From the NCBI GenBank assembly GCA_930367215.1, contig OV884056.1, positions 40,796,308-40,860,307 of the forward strand: DNA of 64,000 nucleotides, in the 5' to 3' direction. This stretch comes from Pollenia angustigena. Lineage: Eukaryota > Arthropoda > Insecta > Diptera > Polleniidae. This document shows, in pieces, positions 11,037-21,772 of this stretch (positions within the stretch are counted from its first letter, which is position 1; each line of letters starts with the position of its first letter). A model generated the notes under the pieces. That model was not told where the DNA came from, did not search any database, and saw nothing but the letters and a program-made list of their open reading frames with translations. The position numbers were made by a program, and so were the translations under genes.

Positions 11037-12469
11037 AAAACACAATCCGCCATGTTCTGGAATTCAAGTTCGATTGAAATGTATATCGAACAACGTGCAT
11101 ACAAATATTCTCTTTTAAAAACTTCATACCTAGAGCACCATTTATTTCTAACCAGCAATTCTATTAAAATAAGGAAAAACTAAAAAATTCAATGGAAAAT
11201 CTCTAACAATTTTCGTTCTTTTATTTAGCAGAATTATCAGTATAAAGTAATAAAAATTCTAAAAGCTTTGATTCCTCGACAATTTTATACCTGTTTCACA
11301 CTACGCGACATGTGGTGAAACAAAAGATTGTGGAAGAATGGTGTAGAGACGCTTGCGGGGTAAGCAGAGTAACACGAAAGGAAAAATCAATCCACAATTT
11401 GATGTTCCTTTTTAATATATTGCATATATGATTGTTAAACGTCAAATTGTAACGTCTCTTACAGGGTGATATCGCATTGTCTGAAGCAGGTATTATTTCT
11501 TAATTGAATAAGTCTTCCCCTTTTCTAGGGTACATTTCCCTTTTACTCAAGCAGAGTTTTCTGTAATTCGTCGTGAAAAATTTACTACAAATTTCTTTTG
11601 ATGTTTCGTTTTAAAGTCTATCTGACAAAAACACAAAGTTTGTCGAATTTTCCTGGGTAAAAAGTTACGATTTCTTCCCAACACCCTATAAAATAATCGA
11701 GAAGTTTTCGTTTACACTTATTAATGCGATACTTATACATACAGTCGCTCCAAATTCTATAAACTGCCTGCAAAAAATGTTTACGTGGTATTCGTTTCAT
11801 ATCTAAGGATTTTTGTCTTATCAATGGATGTGTAAGTTTTCTCTACTATTAAATTTTATATTTTTGTTATGAATACATTTACCATGTACATATGTATCAT
11901 ATGTTTATGTATGTAAACATATGTATGAGTATGTGTTTAAGTATATTTGTTATTAGATCTATAGATATACATAGTACATATGTGAATCTCATGAATGCAA
12001 CTCGTATAATGGTTGTTATTTTTGTTGTGGCTTAAAACTGTCAATATGTATGATTATAGTTTATTACAGGTACAGATATGCACGTATTTTGTACACACAT
12101 ATTTAATAGGACAGTGGCTCTTTTCTTATACTTCTTTACCGATCTGGGTTCATCCTGTTCGAGCACACTACAATATTTATTAATATTTTACTAAAATTTA
12201 CAATTGCATACACAAAAGAAAATATGTACCACTTAAGATTGTTATATGGATATTTTGTACAAGAAGAAGGAGGGTTGTTTGCAGTAAAATAGGTAAAACT
12301 GTGATATTGTTGCAAAAAAACCTCTTCGTGAAAAAGCTTTGTGTGGGAACTAGAAGAACTTATTTACCAATTTGAACCATTTTTAACACCAAAAAGAACT
12401 TTATTCTTCCCATATAGGCCGCTGTCGTGTGAAAAGTTTTCGATATGTTTTTAATACCATGCTAAATTG
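11037..12469. other. 1.4 kb unassigned sequence
   Basis: I see no supported gene. A small stem (GTTTCACACTACGCGACATGTGGTGAAAC region, about 11291-11320) and several CATATGTA-rich words near 11885-11960 are the only structure noticed. Confidence 0.4.
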
Positions 12470-12720
12470 TTTCTAAATTTCTGAGTCGCTCTTACGATGT
12501 TCGACCGTCCAACAGTCCAGCTGGCTGATTGTCCGTCCATCTAGGCTTGTGCGCACAGGTCGCAAATTTTAAGATAATTTTATGAAATTTGGAACTTATG
12601 ACAAAATTGTCATAAGGACGAAGCCTATTGAAAATGCTGAGAAACTGTTCAAAATTTCACGGTACCCCCCATTCAATCTTCTTGCAGAGTGAAAATTTGT
12701 GCACATGAACGATTTTATTA
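12470..12720 (-). repeat. Diverged DINE-like repeat fragment
   Basis: The sequence keeps the same order of phrases as the minus-strand repeat at 28613-31298: CTGAGTCGCTC...CGATGTTCGACCGTCC, CAGCTGGCTGATTGTCCG, then TTGTGCGCACAGGTCGCAA and CGAAGCCTATTGAAAATG. It is clearly older (many substitutions) than the copies at 14200 and 30860-31298. Confidence 0.7.
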
Positions 12721-13557
12721 TGATGGTATTTAGATTAAATCTGTGGCTTGGTGCTAAAACGTCCAATGTCAAAATATTTACTTTTGAGAAAATTTAAATT
12801 AAATTGTTTTTCGAGAAGAGTTCTTACTCAAATTAGCTAAACCCTTATGAAGCTGTTCTGGGCTAAAAACATTGGCAGTTTCATAAAAAAAAAGATGTTA
12901 AGAGGAAACACCTAATGCAACGATTAACTCAAAACCGAAATATATTGACATTGGCCCTTTTTTGCACCAAGCCACAGAAATATTGCTCACAAATAATTTA
13001 TTGTAACATAAATCGTTTAAGTAAATTTTTTAAAATCGGTCCATACTTGACCAAAGCTCCCATTATAAAACCACGACCAAAAATAGCTTTAAATGCCAAA
13101 TAATTCCTAATAAACATTAGTGTTGATATAAAATTGTATAATTGTATAATGGCCATTTCAAAATGTTGCACTGGCAGGTCAAGGAAAGAGCATAGCTTCC
13201 ATTATACCGCCCTCTCCAAAATCGCTGGCATACGAGATGTATGTATTTTGCACTGGAAAATTTTACAAGTTAGATGTAAAAAATATGTTCGAGGGTATAA
13301 TCCCTTTCCCTTATTTCGGGAAAATTGTAAGCCAGGTTAAATAATGTATAATGTGAATACAGAAAGCGTAAAATGTAGACAGCAGTCGCTTCTGGCTAAT
13401 ATCTTGACAACATACTAAATACAGGGAACATTTGCTTAGAGTAGAGTTTGTTTAGTTCCGGATGCGTATACTATTTTTCTCTTATACCCGGGAATCCCCG
13501 AAAAGTTTTTATAAAGTAAAATATGTAAAAGTATGGAGGAATAGTTAATTGTGTTAA
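12721..13557. other. Unassigned; probably decayed DINE-like tail at left
   Basis: The first 400 bases still contain phrases typical of the same repeat (ATCGGTCCATACTTGACC, GCTCCCATTATAAAACC) but cannot be delimited. Small ORFs at 12915 and 13134 have no recognisable content. Confidence 0.4.
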
Positions 13558-13560
13558 TAA

Positions 13561-13719
13561 GACCCCTTTCACACTCGGCAAGTTACTTGCGCAAGTCAAT
13601 CGCGCAACTAGTGGCTTGTAGACGTCAGCGGTAAGGTCGAGGTAAGGAAAAACTATTTGTACAGCCTTTGTACTCCGCAAGTAACTTGCGCAACTAACAT
13701 TCCGTGTCTGAAAGGGGTC
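13561..13719. mobile_element. 159-bp PIF/Harbinger-type MITE
   Basis: Termini GACCCCTTTCACACTCGG and (inverse of the right end) GACCCCTTTCAGACACGG form an imperfect TIR. TAA at 13558-13560 and 13720-13722 is the 3-bp TWA target duplication characteristic of PIF/Harbinger elements. An inner pair of AAGTTACTTGCGCAA / GCAAGTAACTTGCGCAA words adds a second palindromic layer. There is no coding capacity. Confidence 0.82.
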
Positions 13720-13849
13720 TAATAGTTGTAATTATATGTTTCAGCATCAAAAAAATTAATGGCTTGTCTTCATTGTAATAAATTTTTCTGACATTAGAGG
13801 GCAGTACTTTAGCTTGCCTTTCGTTCAAAAATGTTTTGTTTCAACGGTT

Positions 13850-14062
13850 AAAAATACTGCAGTCAAAGTAGAAAAACGGCCATTTCTTCCACTTCTTCAT
13901 TTGTCATTGGGCAAAAAAGAAAGAAAAAAGCAATACTGCGTTAAATCTTGATTCATAAAATGTAAACAGTAGCTGTCAAACAAACTTAAATAGCGAAAAA
14001 GAAAATTTGTGTACAATTTTCGTTTTTAGTCTGACAGTTTTTGGTTTCGATTGCAGTTTTTT
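13850..14062 (+). mobile_element. MITE-like repeat with CTGCAGTC ends, copy 1
   Basis: Bounded by AATACTGCAGTCAAAG at the left and CGATTGCAGTTTTTTAA at the right, and closely related in inverse orientation to 39619-39825. Shared phrases include AATGTAAACAGTAGCTGTCAAA, GAAAATTTGTGTACAA and TTCATTTGTCATTGG. It is non-coding. Confidence 0.65.
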
Positions 14063-14199
14063 AATCCTGCTTTGCATCATCATGAAATCTTCTCATTGTT
14101 CTGGAAAAGATTTAAAAAAAATATTTTAAACTTTTGTTTTACAACGATAAACATTAAAAAAATTTTTATTTGTTTATTAAAAGTTAGAAATTCATTAAT

Positions 14200-14776
14200 A
14201 AACAAGTAAGAAAGTATAGTCGGTCAAGCCCGACCATATGATACCCTACACCACAGTATTTAAAAACACATCGTACTTATGTGTCAATATAAATATAGAT
14301 TTATCTATGTTTATAAACTTCATGAAAATCGGTTTGAAAGTGTGTGAGAGGCAGAAATTGTCCCCTGCCTCCCCTTGAGGTCGTATTTTTTAAAAACTGT
14401 ATAGCTAATATGGCCCTATAGATATGGATCTGTCTATGTTTTAAATTTCATTGAAATCGGTTTGATAGTTTCTGAGAGGAAGAAATTTCCCCCTATCTTC
14501 CCTCGTGGTCCTACGATGCGGCCCATTTTCAATAGGCTTGCTCCTTGTGCCAATAAGAACTTATGACCCAAATTTCATCAAACTATCTCCAACTTTGCGA
14601 ACAAGGTTACATGGACAGCTAGCCAGCCAGCCGGACGGACATCGTTAGTTCGACTCAGAAAGTGATTCTAAGACGATCGGTATACTTTAAGGTGGGTCTA
14701 GGACCAATATTTTAAGGCGTTACACACATCAGCACAAATGCATAATACCCTCTCCACTATTGTGGTGTGGGTATAA
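14200..14776 (+). repeat. DINE-like (Helitron-like) repeat, complete-looking copy
   Basis: It begins AAACAAGTAAGAAAGTATAG, has a GTCGG...CCCGAC small stem next to ATACCCTACACCAC, two internal degenerate half-repeats (TTTATAAACTTCATGAAAATCGG and TTAAATTTCATTGAAATCGG), the CCAGCCAGCCGGACGGAC motif, and ends in CACTATTGTGGTGTGGGTAT. It is the best reference copy of this family in the window for judging the interrupted copies at 8958 and 28613. Confidence 0.78.
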
Positions 14777-14870
14777 ATATATTAATTCTTACCTTATTAA
14801 ATAAGCAATGGAAATCACAAAGACATTCAGCGCTTAAAACAGAGTTAAGTTTTTGTTGGGAATCGAACCC

Positions 14871-15760
14871 GCAACTCGAGGTCTTAATACCATGTGAGGC
14901 CATGAAGGCTTTATCTCTCATTAAATAGGGATATAAAGCCTTTTATTTTTTTTTCATTTCAATGGGAGATAAAGCCATCATGGCCTTAGCTCACATTAGC
15001 AATATTAGAAAATGGCTTTATCTCTCATTTCAGTTCTGGAGACACTAAAGTTAAGTATTGAAATCTGGCTTCGCATACTAAAGTTTTTCTGCGTGGCGGC
15101 CTGCGGCCGTGCTTGGGGGTTTTTTCCTCCAGTAGGACGCGGCAGGTGCCTTCGCTGAAAAAAGTTTTCCTGCGTGCGTCACAAGAATAAAAAATGTTTT
15201 TGAATGATAAATAAGGATTTTCCCTTTTACAGAATGTTAACACCATGCAGAACAATATTCTGGAAAAATATGGCTTTATCTCTTATTTGTGAAAAAAAAA
15301 AATATGGCTTTATATCTCATATCGCAAAATTTTAACTATGACCTAACCTCTCAATGATTGGGCAAACAGGCCTTTATGGCTTTATCTCTATACTGAATGA
15401 GAGATAAAGCCATCATGGCCTTATCTACCATTAGGACGCGGCAGGTGCCTTCGCTGAAAAAAGTTTTCCTGCGTGCGTCACAAGAATAAAAAATGTTTTT
15501 CAATGATAAATAAGGATTTTCCCTTTTACAGAATGTTAACACCATGCAGAACAATATTCTGGAAAAATATGGCTTTATCTCTTATTTGTGAAAAAAAAAT
15601 ATGGCTTTATATCTCATATCGCAAAATTTTAACTATGACCTAACCTCTCAATGATTGGGCAAACAGGCCATTATGGCTTTATCTCTATACTGAATGAGAG
15701 ATAAAGCCATCATGGCCTTATCTACCATTATTTGGGAATATATTAGGAATCGAACCCGCA
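14871..15760. repeat. Composite repeat block bounded by B-box-like direct repeats
   Basis: GAATCGAACCCGCAACTCGAG occurs near 14871 and again near 15749 in the same orientation. Its inverse contains GGGTTCGATTCC, the RNA polymerase III B-box consensus. Between them lies a set of TATGGCTTTATCTCTCAT / GAGATAAAGCCATCATGGCC inverted words and the 299-bp tandem duplication. The frames at 15025-15255 and 15351-15554 are copies of one another only because of that duplication and resemble no protein I know. Confidence 0.6.
15133..15730. repeat. 299-bp tandem duplication (two units)
   Basis: Unit 1 is 15133-15431 and unit 2 is 15432-15730. Both start TAGGACGCGGCAGGTGCC and end CATGGCCTTATCTACCAT-like. 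Differences are a handful of bases (for example one A in the A-run near 15291, TTTTTG versus TTTTTC near 15200/15500, CCTTTATGG versus CCATTATGG), so the duplication is recent or has been homogenised. Confidence 0.93.
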
Positions 15761-15870
15761 ACTCGAGCACTTTTTAACTTACTACCAACAACTCTACATC
15801 CTTTAAAACGCAACGTTTATAGGATTGTGTTGAACATCCCGTAGTTTTTGGATTTTTAGCCACAACCTTC

Positions 15871-16171
15871 AATAATTAGGATTGTGGTTATTTTGTTGAA
15901 CTGTTTATGGGTTTTAATCCAATTTTGATATTTTAATTAGCCTAAAGTCATCAAATTTAATTTTCATTAAATTATTTTTATGAAGAACGAAATTTTGTAA
16001 CATGAAATTAATTAAAATTTATTCATAATTTTTCATTCTTGACTGAGCTGGGAACCGAACCCATGCTTTCACTGACTTTCTTTGTAAAACTATATTAATA
16101 AAAATTAAATTTTATGAATTTTAGCCTAATTAAAATAATAAAATATCCAAATTGGAATAACAACCTTCAAC
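15871..16171. repeat. Palindromic repeat Z, older copy, with B-box-like centre
   Basis: The left arm (GGATTGTGGTTATTTTGTTG...TTAATTAGCCTAAAG) is roughly the inverse of the right arm (TTTTAGCCTAATTAAAAT...GAATAACAACC). The centre at about 16048-16062 is GGGAACCGAACCCATG, inverse of a GGTTCGGTTCCC B-box. It is a diverged relative of the array at 32611-34626 and the copy at 40555-41290. Confidence 0.65.
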
Positions 16172-16435
16172 TCTATAATGTTTAAAAATATCAGCCTCTT
16201 AACCCTTAAATCACCCTTGTGTAAAAAAACCACACAAAATGAATCATGTTTACACAAAAAACCAAAAAATTGTTTTTTTTTTTTTTTTTTTCTCATTATT
16301 TATTTATTGAATCTTCATATATTAAATATGAACTAACAATAATTAATCAAATCTTAACCTAATACGTTATTTTTTGTCCTGCCAGTGCCAGACAAAAATT
16401 TTCTTCATCGCGGGTTCTGTTCACTTTTATAGTGT

Positions 16436-19093
16436 TTATCGCTCATCTAATTGGATAAGTGCTGCAGTGTCTCTTCTTCTTAAGCGAGTGTGGCCGCTAT
16501 CATTTAAAATATTTCGTGCTAGTAGGTTCGGGTGCGATTCGAGCCTTTTTAAGTATTTTACTGCATATTTCGTAATCATAGTTTTAACTAATGGAACATT
16601 AAGATCCTTGTGAATATTTGAGTTTTTAACATACCAAGGGGCAGCTGTGATTATTCGAAGTAGTTTATTTTGGCGCCTTTGAATTTTTTCGATATTAGAG
16701 GCCGAGGCAGTGCCCCATAACTGAATACCATAGCACCAGATTGGCTTTAAGATGGAGTTGTAAAGAAGAAGTTTGCAGTCGAGACTAAGGACAGAGTTTC
16801 TTCCAATAAGCCAATGAATTTGGATGGCTTTTAGTTTCATTTGAGTTGATTTTGCCTCTATATGGCTTTTCCACGTTAAACGGCGATCTAGATGAATACC
16901 GAGGTATTTTACATGCGAATTTTGAGGTATTATTTGATTATTGATTTTAATAGGGGGGCATGATTCCCGACGCAAGGTGAATGTTATATGTACGCATTTT
17001 TGCTCATTGACCTCTATCCTCCATTGCTTTAACCATAGTTCGAGTTGAAATATATGATCCTGTAGGTATCGAGATGCTTCTTGACGGTTTTCGTGCACGC
17101 TCAAAAAAGCTGTATCATCAGCAAATGTTGAAGTTTGTTTGTAGTTGTTTGTTGGCATGTCCGAGGTATATATTAAGTATAAAAGTGGGCCCAGGATGCT
17201 TCCCTGAGGGACTCCAGCGTCAATTTGCTGAGGAGAGCTTAAATAATCACCTTCTTTAATAATAAATTTTCGACCGACTAAGTAGCTTTCTAACAGCTTG
17301 TGTGTGTTTACTGGTAAGTTGAGCTTCAATTTATGTAATAAGCCTTCATGCCAGACTTTATCAAAAGCTTGAGAAACATCGATGAAGAGAGCGGAGCAAT
17401 ATTTTTTTTCTTCAAAGGCTTTTCTTATTGCGTTTACTATACGATGGGTTTGCTCAATTGTGCTGTGTTCTCTTCTAAAGCCGAATTGGTGGTTAGGAAA
17501 ACATCTATTTTCATTTAAAATTGGGGTTAATTTTGACGCTAACAGCTTCTCAAACAGCTTTGATATATTAGAAAGTAAGCTTATAGGCCTATATGACTCA
17601 ACTTTTGTGTGATCCTTTCCAGGTTTATGTATCATGGTGACTAAGGAGACCTTCCACTTTTGAGGATAGTATTCAAGGCGTAAAATAGCATTAAAAATTA
17701 AAAGAATAATTTTCTTTGCTATGCTGGGTAGCTCCAAAAGCATTTTGTTGCTGATCTTATCAAAACCAGGAGCCTTCTTGGGGTTTAAATCACAAATAGC
17801 CTTTTCGATTTCTCTTATCTCAAATCTTAGCGGTACAGCTGCTCTAGCAGCAGCAGGTGGTAACTCGACCGCAATATCGTGAGATATATTTGGGGTAAAT
17901 ACGTTTTTTAAATGATTGACATACAGATTTCCTTTTTCAACATCATTTCTTGCCCAACTTCCATTCAAGTTTCTTAATGGTGGTTTAGAGACAACTGGCC
18001 TTTTGAGATTTCTAGCTGCGCGCCATAATGAGTAGTTTGATTGTGGGGTTGCATCAAGTTCCTCAAGATATTTTTCCAGAGAAGCCGTTTTCTTAGTCTG
18101 CAGTAACTTTCTAAGTCTTTTTGTACACTCTTTAAGTAAGTTCTTAAGTTGAGGGGATCTGTGCAATTGCCAATCTCTTCGAGCCCTCCTTTTTTCAGAC
18201 AAAAGATGCTCGACATCTGTGGAATATATTTTAATAGTTTTTGTTTTTTTGGGGGCAATATTGGAATGTTGAACAGCTAGTTTCAGAAAACTGTCAAAAT
18301 TGTCAATAGAGCGATCTACATAATCCGGTGTACTGAGCGGAATATTTTCTGTGCAATGGGTACTGAGATATTTTTTATATTTTAACCAATTAATTTGCGT
18401 AGCTGTCGTCGGAGGTACAATTCTATTGGGGTTCATTATAGTAACAATTGTAGGTGTGTGGTCGGAAGATAAATCTAGGGAGGCTTCAACATGAATCGTT
18501 TCTATGGGAATGTTTTTAACCACGCCGAAATCGATGACATCTGGAATTTTTTGATGATCAGTGGGCCAATATGTTGGTTGTCCGCTCGCTACCACATTTA
18601 AATCCATTTTAGAAATTGTGTTAAATAAAACACGACCCTTTGGTGTTATAAGTCGCGACCCCCAGAAGGTATGTTTAGCGTTATAATCGCCAGCGGCTAG
18701 GAAACACGGTCCTAATGATTTAAAATATTTATAATATTGGTCCTCCGATATTGAAAATCTAGGCGGGGAGTATAACGATGAAATTACTAGGTTTCTATTT
18801 AATTCCTCAACGCAAATGTTCGTTGCTTGGAGATAATCTTCACGATGATCACACATTAGGTAGTGTTTTACTCGGGTTTTTATTAAAATGGCAGAACCTC
18901 CACAAGCTCTATCTCGAGGGTCCTTGGTATCATATAGTATATAACCATTTATTTTAAACGTATTTCTTGAGGTCAAATGAGTTTCAGAAATCATCATGAC
19001 ATCAATTTGTTTATTTTTAAGAAAGTATTCTAATTCATTTTTATGTTGGCGGATGCCGTTTGCGTTCCAAAAACAAATTTTTAAACAGTTCAT
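16436..19093 (-). CDS. Jockey-type ORF2: endonuclease plus reverse transcriptase, 885 codons
   Basis: The protein nicks target DNA and copies the element RNA into the nick. The N-terminal apurinic-type endonuclease (about residues 1-225) shows N10 in WNANGI, E37 in ISETHL, the GDYNAKHTFWG block with D136 and N138, and the terminal SSDH with D211/H212, so all the usual catalytic positions are present. The RT domain (about 470-740) shows YRPISLLS at 501, GFRREHSTIEQ at 538, first catalytic aspartate D572 in FIDVSQAFDKVW, GVPQGSILGPLLY at 627 and FADD at 657-660. The length is close to the roughly 900 residues usual for Jockey ORF2, and there is no internal stop. The ATG overlaps the ORF1 stop codon as ATGA, which points to reinitiation or coupled translation. 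This is the one apparently intact transposition enzyme in the window. Confidence 0.96.
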   Translation of the reverse strand: MNCLKICFWNANGIRQHKNELEYFLKNKQIDVMMISETHLTSRNTFKINGYILYDTKDPRDRACGGSAILIKTRVKHYLMCDHREDYLQATNICVEELNRNLVISSLYSPPRFSISEDQYYKYFKSLGPCFLAAGDYNAKHTFWGSRLITPKGRVLFNTISKMDLNVVASGQPTYWPTDHQKIPDVIDFGVVKNIPIETIHVEASLDLSSDHTPTIVTIMNPNRIVPPTTATQINWLKYKKYLSTHCTENIPLSTPDYVDRSIDNFDSFLKLAVQHSNIAPKKTKTIKIYSTDVEHLLSEKRRARRDWQLHRSPQLKNLLKECTKRLRKLLQTKKTASLEKYLEELDATPQSNYSLWRAARNLKRPVVSKPPLRNLNGSWARNDVEKGNLYVNHLKNVFTPNISHDIAVELPPAAARAAVPLRFEIREIEKAICDLNPKKAPGFDKISNKMLLELPSIAKKIILLIFNAILRLEYYPQKWKVSLVTMIHKPGKDHTKVESYRPISLLSNISKLFEKLLASKLTPILNENRCFPNHQFGFRREHSTIEQTHRIVNAIRKAFEEKKYCSALFIDVSQAFDKVWHEGLLHKLKLNLPVNTHKLLESYLVGRKFIIKEGDYLSSPQQIDAGVPQGSILGPLLYLIYTSDMPTNNYKQTSTFADDTAFLSVHENRQEASRYLQDHIFQLELWLKQWRIEVNEQKCVHITFTLRRESCPPIKINNQIIPQNSHVKYLGIHLDRRLTWKSHIEAKSTQMKLKAIQIHWLIGRNSVLSLDCKLLLYNSILKPIWCYGIQLWGTASASNIEKIQRRQNKLLRIITAAPWYVKNSNIHKDLNVPLVKTMITKYAVKYLKRLESHPNLLARNILNDSGHTRLRRRDTAALIQLDER

Positions 19094-20607
19094 GGTTTAT
19101 TAAGTACAGCTTGCAATAACATCGATTGCATTCTAAGCATTTCCTGCATCATATTACCTATTGTGTTCGTAAAATTATTTACCGTTTGCACTAATGTTTC
19201 CATGGTTTTTTCTAAGCGACTTAAATTAGAAACCGGAGTTTCATCATTACTTGGCGAAGCACCTTGCATTGGCTGATGGTTTGATTTTAGGACGTTAGCG
19301 TAAGAGGTTCTGTTATTACTAGGCTGGGGGGCTTGAATTGCATTTGTGTTTACTTGATTTGCAACCTGCATTTGAGGGGTATTTGTTTTTGGTCCAACCG
19401 TCTGCTTGACGATATTATATACAGGGCATCCTCTATAATTGGCAGTGTGATTACCGCCACAGTTGCTACATTTTTTTACGTTGGGGTCGGTTTTAGACTT
19501 ATCGCAAGAAACTGTACCGTGTAGTTCACCACATACTACGCAGACAGGGGTAAATAGCAGTATGCCTTAGTATGACCGTACTCTTGACAGTTTAAACATT
19601 GAACGGGACCATTTCTTTTGTGCGGCTCTTCTATAGTTATTCTTCTGTAGAGAATATATTTTAAATTGTAAATAGGATGTGTTTCGTTTTTTTTTTAGTT
19701 TTACGTCGCCGGGTTCAAACTCAACTCGAAAGAGTGGTTGGGGAATTTTTTCTCTATTTTTAATATTTACTACATGCTTTACCTTGAAGCCTTTTTCTTC
19801 TAAGAATGTTTTAACCTCTTCTGGGTCTACGCATGAGTCAATGCCCTTGATTACTACCTGAAGACCTTTACTGCTCTTCAGTTGATAAGTATAAAAGTTT
19901 TTATTCAGAGTCTCAAATCTTGTAATTACTTTTCGAAAATCATCCTCGTGATTCACCTGTATTTTAGTCTCGTTAATGATACCGCGCTTTATTGCAGCTA
20001 CATAAAAGGAATTTTCACCTATCACCGAAATTAAACTTTTTATTAACTCATTAGAGTTTTGCTCTCTAAGGTATATCGGGGGTGGCTTAGACGATTTAAT
20101 GACGTTTGGTGCTTCAGAGGATTCATCCTCCAGAATCGCAAAACGATTTTGTGTATTTATTTTATCAAAAGATGGTACTTTTGAGGCCGAAGCAACTGCT
20201 GCAGAGGTAGGGCTGCGTCCCCGTTTAAGCACTGTTATGTACCTGTCCATACCAACTTGTACTGTAGGCTTTTGGCAGCTTTTTACAGGGGGGTTTTCCA
20301 TTGCATTTGTGTTTAAGTTCATGGTTTCATTTCCCACTAAATTTGTTTTTGACGTCACGGCAATACTTGCTGGCCTGGCAACACTTGTCACCAAATCTAG
20401 TTGTAGTTTTTTTAATGAGTCACTATCCACTGTTTTTGTAAACACCGAGGGTGATAGGGAACGTGTTCTAGTAATTGGCTTAGCCGTTAAATAGTTTATA
20501 TTATTTTGTTTAGTTTTATTTATTTCCGCATTATTTTCGTTTGATTGAACTAAAACGTAAACGTTTCTTTCATTTTGTCTTAGTGTTGTTTCACTGTTCG
20601 TACTCAT
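19090..20607 (-). pseudogene. Jockey-type ORF1 (gag-like, three CCHC knuckles), frame broken twice
   Basis: ORF1 encodes the RNA-binding partner of ORF2. The first piece (20607-19567, 346 codons) carries a charged N-terminus and a region near residues 245-305 (YTYQLKSSKGLQVVIKGID...FRVEFEPGD) resembling the PRE_C2HC domain of retrotransposon gag proteins. Three CCHC zinc knuckles follow in other frames: CLNCQEYGHTKAYC (about 19561-19603), CVVCGELHGTVSC (about 19508-19548) and CSNCGGNHTANYRGC (about 19425-19470). The last 93 codons (19371-19090) run into ORF2. Frame is lost in the 10-base T run at 19687-19696, where 9 T would keep frame, and again near 19550-19565 beside a G run. Both sites are homopolymers, so assembly error is as likely as true decay. 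Confidence 0.85.
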
Positions 20608-20650
20608 GCAAAGAGTTGTTTTTGTTTTTCACCGTTTTGCTTTGCTTTAA

Positions 20651-21076
20651 TATTTTTATTATTTATTGTATTTTACAACAACAAAAAAAAAAAACAAGAA
20701 ATTTTAATGTTTTTGTTCAGAATATGTATACACATGTATGAACATTCATACATACGTATTTATTTTTACTGTTTTATTTTATTTAATTTTATCGTTTTAA
20801 ATTGTTCACTATTATGTTAAATAATTTAAATAGCAAAATATGTATATTATTTTTTTTTAAGCGTCCATTCGCTGCTTATATTACAAAATCAAATGTGATT
20901 AATTAATAGTTCAAATCGTATGCGGGGCTAAAATACACGTCTGTATCACAACAAAGCACAAACCGAAATTGTTGAGTTTCACTAAAGAAACTTCTTGACT
21001 TTGTTTGAAATATCAATTAAATACTGAAAACTAATTTTTTGATTAAAAAATATGTTTTAGTAGCGAAATATTTCAG
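20651..21076. other. Unassigned AT-rich flank of the Jockey element
   Basis: It contains an A12 run near 20684-20695 and alternating ATAC/TACAT words (20725-20760). No gene or repeat boundary could be supported. Confidence 0.4.
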
Positions 21077-21247
21077 AACTTACGTAAGTTACCCTTGTGT
21101 GTGGTTTTCCACATATATGTAGTTTATATAGATAATTTATGTTACGTAAATCATGACTTTGATTACAAACGAACTATGGCGCCATAGCAAAGTAGGCAGA
21201 CATTGCAAATGTGTGAAAATCACTCACGAGGTTAAGTAACGTAAGTT
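21077..21247. mobile_element. 171-bp MITE with about 38-bp imperfect TIRs
   Basis: AACTTACGTAAGTTACCCTT...TTTCCACAT at the left pairs with ATGTGTGAAAATCACTCACGAGG...GTAACGTAAGTT at the right. The target duplication is not obvious. It is non-coding. Confidence 0.72.
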
Positions 21248-21770
21248 TTTTTGAGGGTTAAGTTGAACAAGGAATGTCAGATCCCTTATCCTAGACGAAC
21301 AATTAGGTTCTCTTATTTCATTCGGCATGGAAAAACTGGCAGTTAATGTAAAAAATAGTGAAGTTAACAGTTGAAAACCTTGAAAAAAAAATTGCCAAAG
21401 TTTTCTGCTAAAAATTGCTTAGAATAGAGGCTGGACGAAATGAGAGATTGATCTAACTGAGAGAAGGAATTTATTTAAATTGTTCAATAATATTTTTGAC
21501 TAAATTAAGTTTAATTGAAACATTTCGCTATTTGATTGTGGATAAAATATTAAAATTTTTAAATCCAACTCACTGCTAAGGCTGTCCCCGCCAGACACTT
21601 TTTTAATGCAAGCCTCATCATCAGTATCATATGCTTGGCGTTCTCAGCTTTATTGGTCTTTAGGGGGCTTCAAAATTAGCTGAAATGTAAAATAACACAA
21701 TTTTATCACACCCCTTTTGCTCTCAATTCTACGCACGCAGACCAAAAATCTTGGGCTACATTGTTAGAGC
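21248..21770. other. Unassigned sequence
   Basis: No coding region or terminal repeat found. The stretch 21575-21720 is slightly less AT-rich but shows no recognisable motif. Confidence 0.4.
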
Positions 21771-21772
21771 TA

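Larger units (their letters stand above)
16273..20650 (-). mobile_element. Near full-length Jockey-family LINE
   Basis: Read on the minus strand, the element has ORF1 (20607 down to 19090), an ORF2 that overlaps it by ATGA, a 3' UTR of about 160 bp and an 18-base A tail seen as a T run at 16273-16290. The 5' end lies a short way beyond 20607; its exact position and a target duplication could not be fixed. ORF2 is intact and ORF1 has two 1-bp frame disruptions. A related but decayed piece of the same group sits at 27640-27752 and 28219-28350. Confidence 0.9.

Noticed and set aside
15025..15554. Two similar minus-strand ORFs starting with the same 30 residues
   Set aside because: The similarity is entirely due to the 299-bp tandem duplication; the frames diverge as soon as the duplicated DNA ends.
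19974..20494. 131-codon plus-strand ORF opposite Jockey ORF1
   Set aside because: It is a shadow frame of the gag-like ORF on the other strand and has no recognisable motif.
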